Origin: an uncultured Gemmatimonadaceae bacterium
GTDB taxonomy: Bacteria > Gemmatimonadota > Gemmatimonadetes > Gemmatimonadales > Gemmatimonadaceae
Reading direction: 5' to 3'
Length of the DNA: 7,320 nucleotides
Assembly (NCBI GenBank): GCA_955652265.1
Contig: CATPBD010000221.1
Coordinates: 1 to 7,320 of the forward strand
The notes beneath the pieces are model-generated. The model saw nothing but the letters and a program-made list of their open reading frames with translations, searched no databases and was not told where the DNA came from. Each line of letters opens with the position of its first letter. The stretch's first letter is position 1. Shown piece by piece: positions 1 through 6,055 of this stretch. The translations under genes were made by a program, and so were the position numbers.

Positions 1-269
1 CCCCCAAAGAGATACGGGTTCCAGAGCGGGAAGTGACCCGTTGCCTTGAGGGTGCTAGCTGCAAATTCCCGAAATGCGTAACCCGCGATGTATTGGTCGC
101 TGGGCGGGCCTACGAGAAACTTTCCGGCCAGCGCGGGATAGGCGACTGAAAGAGCGCACAGCGCGTAGACAAGTGATGCCCAGCCAAAAGCGAAACGCGG
201 CGCCGAAAGCGCCGCGAATGTGTTAGCGGACTCTGGTGTGGGTCGTGACTTCTCTCGGGCCTGAGCCAT
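1..269 (-). CDS. YfhO-like GT-C membrane glycosyltransferase, N-terminal part (cut by window edge)
   Basis: The reading frame opens with ATG (bases 269-267) and stays open for 89 codons to the window edge, so only the N-terminus is visible. It has a polar start of about 25 residues, then a hydrophobic segment (about residues 26-50) that looks like the first membrane helix. A loop follows with SDQY (Asp58) and then FPLWNPYLFGG (80 to about 90). In the YfhO family of polytopic membrane proteins the 'PLWNPY..GG' motif and an Asp in the first outer loop are typical. Family members are GT-C type enzymes that use polyprenyl-phosphate sugars outside the cytoplasmic membrane. The gene begins 6 bases after the flippase-like gene stops, with no clear Shine-Dalgarno sequence, so it is probably the next cistron of the same operon. 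Substrate and acceptor are unknown. A related O-antigen-ligase-like or PMT-like protein is the main alternative, because most of the protein lies outside the window. Confidence 0.72.
   Translation of the reverse strand, partial: MAQAREKSRPTPESANTFAALSAPRFAFGWASLVYALCALSVAYPALAGKFLVGPPSDQYIAGYAFREFAASTLKATGHFPLWNPYLFG
186..216 (-). other. Terminator-like GC-rich hairpin inside the start of the YfhO-like gene
   Basis: On the minus strand CGCGGCGC (216-209) pairs perfectly with GCGCCGCG (203-196) around a 5-base loop. It is followed by TTTCGCTTTT (195-186), which has seven T in ten bases. This is the shape of a weak intrinsic terminator or attenuator, but it lies about 53 bases inside an open reading frame (codons 18-25, A/P/R-rich). 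It could be a coincidence of GC-rich codons. The T tract is interrupted, so strong termination is unlikely. Confidence 0.3.
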
Positions 270-275
270 GAACGA

Positions 276-1205
276 TCAGTGGGATAAAGGCTTTCGGGTT
301 GCGCGAGCTGCAACGTACAGCCCGCTCGGAACGAGCTCGACGATGGTTAGCCACAACCGCGCCGCGATCGCGACGAGCGCCGCATCGGCTTCGTTGGCGA
401 GACCCAGCTGCGTCATGAAAGCCGCCAGCGTAAACTCTCTCACGCCCAGCCCGGCGGGCGCTATCGGCGAGATGAAACCCAGGATGTAGGCAGCGGTGTA
501 AACTGCGATATACGAGGAAATTTCGCCAGGCGAGGTGCCGAGCAACCCACGCACGAACAGCTGAAATGCAAACCCATAGAGAAGCCAGGACACGGTGCTC
601 GCAATCGCCGCCGTCCAAATGCTTGTCGCGGGAACGGAAGGAGGGAGGATGTTTTTTCCAATGAGGCTGCCAATCCACACCGCGAGCGGCGGAAGAAATC
701 TCGGCGCGCTCAGCAGAATCAAGACGAGAATGAGTACGCTGACACCGACGAGGATAGGTTGTCCAAGAAGCTTGGCGCCGGTCACCATTACTATTGCCGT
801 TCCCGTAGCGAGGCTCATCGCCTGCATTATCACCGACGAGCCGGCGGCGGCGAGCGCGGAGAGTCCCCGCTCTCTCGCCATTACTCCCATCGCAGTGAGC
901 GACCAGATATTCCCAGGGACGTATTTTCCGAGGTTGGATAGGAACCAGATGCGCGCAGCCTGGGGGAACGGCAGGTGGGAATCCCAGGCGCCCAGCACTC
1001 GACGCCATCCTTCAATGAGGAGCGCGTACGTCAGCAGGATGAGCACCGTTGCCGCGCCTATCCACTGCCACCCGAACTGGATGTGGGAGAGTCGCGGCTG
1101 AACTCTTGTCCACTGGGTAGCGAGGGAACGCGCGGCGAAGAAAAGAACGATCGCCGCAAAAATCCACTGCGCGAGCTTGAATAGCTTACGACGCGTTAGC
1201 GCCAA
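276..1205 (-). CDS. Flippase-like integral membrane protein (LPG synthase TM / UPF0104 family)
   Basis: This is a polytopic membrane protein of about 309 residues with roughly eight hydrophobic segments and a basic N-terminus (TRRKLFK) just before the first helix. Two signatures of the lysylphosphatidylglycerol-synthase transmembrane family (PF03706, TIGR00374) are visible: LGKYVPGNIW at about residues 92-101 and SPIAPAGLGVREF at about 246-258. The soluble aminoacyl-transferase domain of MprF is absent, so it is a stand-alone membrane domain and not a lysyl-PG synthase. Stand-alone members are suspected lipid or lipid-sugar translocases, usually next to glycosyltransferases as here. I chose the TTG start at 1205, which overlaps the GT4 gene by 20 bases and gives a normal family length. 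An in-frame ATG at 1271 and a TTG at 1292 would need overlaps of 86-107 bases and add a polar leader. The start is uncertain; the family call is firm. Its substrate cannot be read from sequence. Confidence 0.88.
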   Translation of the reverse strand: MALTRRKLFKLAQWIFAAIVLFFAARSLATQWTRVQPRLSHIQFGWQWIGAATVLILLTYALLIEGWRRVLGAWDSHLPFPQAARIWFLSNLGKYVPGNIWSLTAMGVMARERGLSALAAAGSSVIMQAMSLATGTAIVMVTGAKLLGQPILVGVSVLILVLILLSAPRFLPPLAVWIGSLIGKNILPPSVPATSIWTAAIASTVSWLLYGFAFQLFVRGLLGTSPGEISSYIAVYTAAYILGFISPIAPAGLGVREFTLAAFMTQLGLANEADAALVAIAARLWLTIVELVPSGLYVAARATRKPLSH

Positions 1206-2352
1206 GAACCTGTCGGTATATCTCTGCGTAGCGCCGCGCGGCTGACTCTGGCGCGAACGCAGAGAGTGCATAAAGGCGCCCTGCCCTGCCAAGATCGCTT
1301 CCGCGCCCGTCGCGACTCAGTAAATCGTCGAGCGTGTTGGCCAGAGCTTTTCGATTTCCTGGTTGTACGAGGAGGCCCGTCTTATCGTGCTGGATCACGT
1401 CGCGCAGACCGCCGGAATCGAAGGCGACGACGGGCGTCTCGCAGAGTAGCGCTTCGACCGCAACCAGGCCTAGTCCTTCCTCAGACGAAGGAACGACAAC
1501 GGCCGCGGCGCTCTGGTAGAATCGCGGCAGGCTCGATTGCGGGACCTGTCCATGCCAGCGAACGCGAGTTGCGACACCAAGTTCTTGCGCCAACTGCTCG
1601 AGCGGAGCGCGATTTGGCCCATCGCCCACGACGTCGAGCGATGCTTGCGTCTTCATCCCAGCCAAGGCGTGGAGCAGGTGTTCGACTCCTTTTTGCGGCG
1701 TGAGCCTGCCGACGAAGAGCAGGCGTTGCCCGTCGCGCGATTTCCCGGGGAAGAAGAGCTCGGTTGCCACCGGCATAGGCGCAACCATCGGGTGCACTTC
1801 GGGAACGAGCTTTTCGGTTTCATCCTTGAGCCAGCGTGAAACCGTAGTGACAGCTGCGGAATGCCTCAATACGTGTCCGAACAGAGGCTTGGCAACGCCC
1901 ACCGAGCGGGCAAGACGCACATCGGTTCCGTGAAGCGTCGTTACGAGCGGAAGGTGAGCGAGCCCTCCGACCCAGGTTCCCACGACGCCGTTCGGGAACC
2001 ACCAATGCGCGTGCAACACCTGCGGCTCGAAATTTCGGCGAGCGCGGACAGCTTGGACGAAATCGGCGCCAAGGAAACCCACGAGGGCAAATTTTGCGGT
2101 CCAGGACGACGCGACGTCGCCAGCCATGTTGCCCGTATACGCGAGCCTCTCAAATCGCCGCGGCGCGTAGCGAAAGCGGTCGACTGACACCCCCTCGATC
2201 TCCTCCGAGGCGGGAAGTCCGGCGGCAGCGGGCGCCACCACGTGTACCTTCACGTCTTCCCCGCGTAAAGCAACGGCAAGGCGTAGGATGAACGAGCCAG
2301 CGGCATCCCCTTCCCTTCGCGGGAACGAGTGCGTGAGAAACAGTACGTTCAT
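1186..2352 (-). CDS. GT4-family (GT-B fold) glycosyltransferase
   Basis: The protein of 388 residues is the usual length for a GT4 enzyme. The N-terminal Rossmann half begins with NVLFLTHSFPRREGDAAGSF, and includes HAHWWFPNG (114-122) and HGTD (141-144). The C-terminal donor-binding half carries LLFVGRLTPQKG (211-222), GDGP (243-246) and the E-x7-E signature, E292 to E300, in SEEGLGLVAVEA. These are the expected features of retaining, nucleotide-sugar-dependent enzymes acting at the cytoplasmic face. No signal peptide or membrane helix is visible. The ATG lies 3 bases after the GT2 stop codon and no Shine-Dalgarno sequence precedes it, which suggests translation by coupling to the upstream gene. 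Neighbouring glycosyltransferase, flippase-like and GT-C genes place it in surface glycan or glycolipid assembly. The sugar and acceptor cannot be inferred. 'Teichuronic-acid TuaC-like' is a possible label but unsupported. Confidence 0.93.
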   Translation of the reverse strand: MNVLFLTHSFPRREGDAAGSFILRLAVALRGEDVKVHVVAPAAAGLPASEEIEGVSVDRFRYAPRRFERLAYTGNMAGDVASSWTAKFALVGFLGADFVQAVRARRNFEPQVLHAHWWFPNGVVGTWVGGLAHLPLVTTLHGTDVRLARSVGVAKPLFGHVLRHSAAVTTVSRWLKDETEKLVPEVHPMVAPMPVATELFFPGKSRDGQRLLFVGRLTPQKGVEHLLHALAGMKTQASLDVVGDGPNRAPLEQLAQELGVATRVRWHGQVPQSSLPRFYQSAAAVVVPSSEEGLGLVAVEALLCETPVVAFDSGGLRDVIQHDKTGLLVQPGNRKALANTLDDLLSRDGRGSDLGRAGRLYALSAFAPESAARRYAEIYRQVLGANAS

Positions 2353-2355
2353 GGG

Positions 2356-3369
2356 CTAACGAGTCGTCGACGTGTCGCGTTCCCGCGAGAGGTCCTCAAT
2401 GCGCGCTGCCAGTTGGCTCAGCTCGGCGCGCTGTGCCGCAATCAACTCACCGATGAGACCGGTGGCGAAGAAGACGCTCCCCACGGTGAGACACGTCTCG
2501 ACGAGATTGATGAGGGGCCTAAACCCGACGCCCCCGACAACCCGCCACAGAATGGCAATGATTCCCACCACCACTCCGACCACGAACAACGCGGCCCCGA
2601 GCATGCCGAACAGGAGCAGCGGCTTACGAGCGAATCGGAGCTCGAACCACACCGCGAGCATGTCGAGGAGTCCGACTGGAATGCGACCGATTCCAAACTT
2701 GGATTGTCCGGCGTGGCGCGCGTAGAGCGGAATCGGCACTTCCGAGACGGAAAAACCGTCTGCGGCCGCCATCACAACCATATAGCGATGCCAATCAGGG
2801 CGATTCGGAAGCGCGTCCATCACCTCGCGCCGATACGCCTTCACTGAATTGAGATCACGCACGGTTACCTTGAAGAGCGAGCGGCTCAGCCTGTTGTAGA
2901 TCCCTGACACAAAGGCCTTTTCGTACTTCCCTTCCTTGTAGCCCGTCACGATGTCCGACTCGCCCGCGAGAATCGGGGCGACGAGACGTGGAATGTCCTC
3001 GGGCTTGTACTGAAGGTCCGCTGGATAAAAAACGAGGATGCCGCCACGCGAATGCATGTAGCCAGTGCGCAGTGCGTCAGCAATTCCGCGCCTGACTCCG
3101 TGCCTCACCGGCTTGAGAAAGGCGTATTCCTCTGCCAGACGCTGTAATACCGCCCATGAATCATCGACGGAACCGTCGTCGACAACGTTAACTTCGTAGC
3201 GCTGCGGCGCAGATGCGAAGGCCGCGCGAGCCTGCTCCATGAACAGCGGCAGATTCTCAGCCTCATCCTTCGCGGGAACGAGGATGCTCACTTCCGGCCG
3301 AGCGTTGGTTGCCTGGAGACCAGCGCCCTTGAAGCGCTGCGTCGCGTCGGCCTGGGGAATTGACGTCAT
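2356..3369 (-). CDS. Membrane-anchored GT2 glycosyltransferase, polyprenyl-phosphate sugar synthase type (DPM1/GtrB-like)
   Basis: The protein has 337 residues. Residues 26-235 form a GT-A domain with VSILVPAKDEAENLP (27-41), VVDDGSVDDSW (62-72), a GIADALRTGY helix (95-104) and ADLQYKPEDIP (117-127). Two hydrophobic segments follow (about 250-275 and 286-310), ending in GLIGELIA. A charged tail (311-337) may form a short coiled coil. This layout, a GT-A domain plus two C-terminal helices with a G.IGE motif, matches the GtrB/ArnC/dolichol-phosphate-mannose synthase group. That group transfers a sugar from a nucleotide donor to a polyprenyl phosphate on the cytoplasmic face. The first Asp of the usual D-x-D-L-Q metal motif is Pro here (P116-A-D118). 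The ATG overlaps the rpoN stop as ATGA, so translation is probably coupled; no Shine-Dalgarno is visible. The sugar is unknown. Family call firm; the precise reaction is inferred. Confidence 0.92.
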   Translation of the reverse strand: MTSIPQADATQRFKGAGLQATNARPEVSILVPAKDEAENLPLFMEQARAAFASAPQRYEVNVVDDGSVDDSWAVLQRLAEEYAFLKPVRHGVRRGIADALRTGYMHSRGGILVFYPADLQYKPEDIPRLVAPILAGESDIVTGYKEGKYEKAFVSGIYNRLSRSLFKVTVRDLNSVKAYRREVMDALPNRPDWHRYMVVMAAADGFSVSEVPIPLYARHAGQSKFGIGRIPVGLLDMLAVWFELRFARKPLLLFGMLGAALFVVGVVVGIIAILWRVVGGVGFRPLINLVETCLTVGSVFFATGLIGELIAAQRAELSQLAARIEDLSRERDTSTTR

Positions 3370-4832
3370 ACGCGCTTGCGCATTCGGGCCGAGAGCACAC
3401 CGAGCTGATCGCGGTATTTCGCGACGGTCCGGCGAGCGATCTGCACGCCGCCTTCGCGAAGAATGTTCACGATCGCCTGGTCGGTTAGCGGGTGCTTCGG
3501 ATCCTCTTCCTGCACCAGCTTCTGGAGCTGAGCCTTGATGCCGCGTGCGGATACGTCCTCACCATCCGAAGTCGCCAATCCGGATGAAAAGAAGAACTTG
3601 AGCGGGAGCACGCCGCGCGGAGTCTGGACGAACTTCTCGTTGGTCACTCTGCTCACGGTCGATTCGTGCATGTTGATCACCTCCGCAACCTCGCGGAGGG
3701 TGAGAGGCTTGAGATACTGGATTCCCTTCTCGAAGAACTCACGCTGACGCTCCACGATGTAGTTCATCACCTTGAGCATCGTCTGGCGGCGTTGCTCGAT
3801 CGCCTGGATCATCCAGTTGGCGGAGTTGAGCTTGTTGGAGATGAATTCCTTGTTCTCGCCGTCGAATTTCTTCTTGTCGCGCGCAATCTCCTGATAGACG
3901 CGGCTCAATTTGAGCCGGGGCAGGTTCGCGTCGTTCAGGAAGACGTGGTACCGGTCGTCGATCTTCTCTACGATCAAGTCGGGGATGATATAGTTGTCAT
4001 CACGTGACCCGTATTGGAGGCCCGGTTTCGGATCGAGTTTGGCGATCTCATCCGCGGCTTTCTGTACGTCCCCCGCGCTGATGCCGAAGCGCTTGGAGAT
4101 CTCGCTCCACCTGTGGTTGATCAGCTCCTCGAAGCAATCGCGCACGAGTCGGTACGGCACGGACTGCTCGAGTCCGGCCTCCTTCAGCTGGAGAAGGAGA
4201 CACTCGCGAAGGTCCTGCGCACCGACGCCTGGCGGATCGAGGCCCTGAATCGTGGCAAGCATCCTCTGCCCTTCATCCGACGTGTAGAGCGGAAGGTCGT
4301 CGATATCGCGCCCCGCTTCCTCAGCCGCCTTGGTCACTACCTCGTTGAGAGCGCGAATTATATCCTCAACCCCGCTAGCGAGATAGCCGTCGTCGTTAAT
4401 GTTACCTATAAACTCGTCGGCGAGCAGCGTCTGCCGCGGCGTAAGCTCGAGGAGACTCACCTGATCGCGCAGATGATCGCTCAAATCGCGCGTGGCGACC
4501 GTTACAGGCTCGAAGTACTCACGCTCTTCGTGCTCCTCCCGGCGGCCGCCCGCCGTGTCGAAGCCATCGAGAAGGATCTCCTCCCAGTCGATCTCCCCTG
4601 CGCGCTCGTCCTCGGTTTCCGCTTGTGCCGGTTCTTCGGCCTCGCCTTCCTGCTCCTCCTCTTCATCCTCTGCCTCGACAAGATCGAGGAAAGGGTTGTT
4701 GAGCAGTTCCTGCTTCAGGTGCTGCTGCAGATCCAGCAACGGCATATAGAGCAGATCCATCGCCTGGTACAGGCGTGGATTGATCTTGAGCTCCTGTCGG
4801 AGCTGGGTGGATTGATTGAGCCCCGGCTTCAA
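3366..4832 (-). CDS. rpoN: RNA polymerase sigma-54 factor RpoN
   Basis: This is a full-length sigma-54 of 488 residues. Region I (about 1-50) is leucine-rich with LLDLQQHLKQELLNNPFLD. An acidic linker, region II, follows (about 52-105). The core-binding part spans roughly 115-340, with GYLASGVEDI and LDPPGVGAQDLRECL. The helix-turn-helix region contains LTLREVAEVINMHESTVSRV (377-396), followed by GVLPLKFFFS. The diagnostic RpoN box, ARRTVAKYR (466-474), recognises the -24 promoter element. Sigma-54 directs RNA polymerase to -24/-12 promoters and needs an AAA+ activator; none is encoded in the window. A TTG start gives the complete region I, whereas later ATG codons would truncate it. The gene overlaps the end of lptB as TTGA, continuing the widespread lptA-lptB-rpoN order. 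Unlike the enterobacterial operon, no hpf or ptsN gene follows; glycosyltransferases do. Confidence 0.97.
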   Translation of the reverse strand: MKPGLNQSTQLRQELKINPRLYQAMDLLYMPLLDLQQHLKQELLNNPFLDLVEAEDEEEEQEGEAEEPAQAETEDERAGEIDWEEILLDGFDTAGGRREEHEEREYFEPVTVATRDLSDHLRDQVSLLELTPRQTLLADEFIGNINDDGYLASGVEDIIRALNEVVTKAAEEAGRDIDDLPLYTSDEGQRMLATIQGLDPPGVGAQDLRECLLLQLKEAGLEQSVPYRLVRDCFEELINHRWSEISKRFGISAGDVQKAADEIAKLDPKPGLQYGSRDDNYIIPDLIVEKIDDRYHVFLNDANLPRLKLSRVYQEIARDKKKFDGENKEFISNKLNSANWMIQAIEQRRQTMLKVMNYIVERQREFFEKGIQYLKPLTLREVAEVINMHESTVSRVTNEKFVQTPRGVLPLKFFFSSGLATSDGEDVSARGIKAQLQKLVQEEDPKHPLTDQAIVNILREGGVQIARRTVAKYRDQLGVLSARMRKRV

Positions 4833-6055
4833 GAGACGGTCACCCCATCCCTGTCGCGCGAGAAGCGCTCGCGCAGGCGTGCCGTGAGCGTCGGGCCCAG
4901 ATAGATATCGGCGACTGTGTCATCGAATACGAGATCCCGCACGGTTCCGGAAACCTTAACCTGTCCATCGAACATAATGTAGGCACGGTCCACGATGTCG
5001 AGCGTCTGCTCGACGTTGTGATCGCTTATGAGAACACCAATGCCCCGATGGCGGAGGCCCGCAACAATGGTTTGAATGTCGTGCACGGCGATCGGATCTA
5101 CGCCAGCAAACGGTTCGTCGAGCATCATGAATTTCGGGTCCGTTACGAGCGCCCGCGTGATCTCCAGCCGGCGGCGTTCGCCACCGGAGAGAGCATAAGC
5201 CTTGCTCTTGCGCAGACGTTTGATACTGAGCTCGTCGAGAAGCTTTTCCAGCCGCTCCGAGCGCTCCGCCGGGGACAGCGGAAGGGTCTCGAGAATGGCC
5301 ATTATGTTGTCCTCGACCGAGAGCTTTCTAAAGATCGAAGGTTCCTGGGAAAGATACCCAATTCCGCGTCTCGCACGCTCGTACATTGGGAGTTTCGTGA
5401 TGTCTTCGCCGTCGAAAAGGATTCGACCGGAAAGCGGCTGAATGAGACCGACGATCATGTAGAAGGTCGTCGTTTTACCGGCCCCGTTGGGGCCGAGGAG
5501 CCCAACGATTTCCCCCTGCTGCAACCGGAGTGCGACGTTGTTTACGACCTTGCGCCCGCGATAGATCTTGGTGAGGCCCTCAACTTCGAGCACACTCCCG
5601 GCTATCACCCTCGGCTTTGGCGGCGTAGAGAGTGAGAGGCGCGAATGTTCTCCGGTCTCTCGCATCGCCTCGGCGAACTCCGCGCGGTTGGGCGCGATGT
5701 CCTCCCAGATGGCGGGAGAAATTCGGACGGTCGCAGCGTCGCTCTCCACGTCGCGGTCGAAGGGGAGCAAAACTCTGCTCTCTACCAGTCGCGGCAGGGC
5801 CGAGGACGCGAGGTAAGCCCGAACTTCGTCCTGCCCCAGCCTCCCCGCTTCACGTTCGGCGTCCAGACCCTTGGCGCGAATTGCACCCAGATAATCGTCC
5901 CGGTAGTTCGCGGCGACGTCCCTTATTCTGGCTGCCCCATTCGAGTCGGCGGCTCTGACGATTGCGTGCAACGCGAATCCATCGAGGCGATCCGTTTGCG
6001 ACGAGCTGTCCATTAGAGCGCGGATGCTCTCGGGAAGGCGGAGAGCGGGACTCAC
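4829..6055 (-). CDS. lptB: LPS export ABC transporter ATPase LptB with a novel N-terminal extension
   Basis: The 408-residue protein ends in a complete LptB ATPase of about 250 residues, starting near residue 155 (VLEVEGLTKIY). Visible motifs are Walker A GPNGAGKT (188-195), Q-loop Q237 in SQEPSIF, signature LSGGERRR (289-296), Walker B MMLDEP (310-315) and switch His346 in SDHNVEQT. FAGVDPIAVHDI after Walker B is characteristic of LptB rather than of amino-acid transport ATPases. LptB hydrolyses ATP with LptF/LptG to extract LPS from the inner membrane; those partners are not in the window. The first 154 residues are not part of the family: a soluble, mostly helical, charged region with no membrane helix. 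Ordinary LptB is about 240 residues. The GTG start overlaps the LptA-like stop as GTGA and has a good ribosome binding site. Internal GTG codons near residues 150-155 could give a standard-size form, but the frame is open throughout. Confidence 0.95.
   Translation of the reverse strand: MSPALRLPESIRALMDSSSQTDRLDGFALHAIVRAADSNGAARIRDVAANYRDDYLGAIRAKGLDAEREAGRLGQDEVRAYLASSALPRLVESRVLLPFDRDVESDAATVRISPAIWEDIAPNRAEFAEAMRETGEHSRLSLSTPPKPRVIAGSVLEVEGLTKIYRGRKVVNNVALRLQQGEIVGLLGPNGAGKTTTFYMIVGLIQPLSGRILFDGEDITKLPMYERARRGIGYLSQEPSIFRKLSVEDNIMAILETLPLSPAERSERLEKLLDELSIKRLRKSKAYALSGGERRRLEITRALVTDPKFMMLDEPFAGVDPIAVHDIQTIVAGLRHRGIGVLISDHNVEQTLDIVDRAYIMFDGQVKVSGTVRDLVFDDTVADIYLGPTLTARLRERFSRDRDGVTVS
4830..4846 (-). 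promoter_or_regulatory. Ribosome binding site and TTG start of rpoN
   Basis: GGGGTGA (4846-4840) matches part of the AGGAGGTGA consensus and lies 7 bases before the TTG start (4832-4830). The same TTG forms the TTGA overlap with the lptB stop. The start codon also falls in an imperfect inverted repeat, TTGA-GCC against GGC-TCAA (about 4832-4816), which could limit initiation. The site supports TTG as the start because no in-frame ATG lies nearby upstream. Confidence 0.5.

Noticed and set aside
223..1008. Second minus-strand frame of 261 codons overlapping the flippase-like gene
   Set aside because: The Arg/His/Cys-rich translation lacks membrane helices, while the other frame has clear family signatures.
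2329..2847. Plus-strand open frame of 172 codons opposite the GT2 gene
   Set aside because: Highly charged Asp/Glu/His/Arg composition typical of an antisense frame; overlaps a well-supported gene.
4014..4904. Plus-strand open frame of 296 codons opposite rpoN
   Set aside because: It is the antisense shadow of a clear sigma-54 gene in GC-rich DNA; its translation has no recognisable domain.
5018..5635. Plus-strand open frame of 205 codons opposite lptB
   Set aside because: It mirrors the highly conserved ATPase; no family motif and no upstream ribosome site seen.
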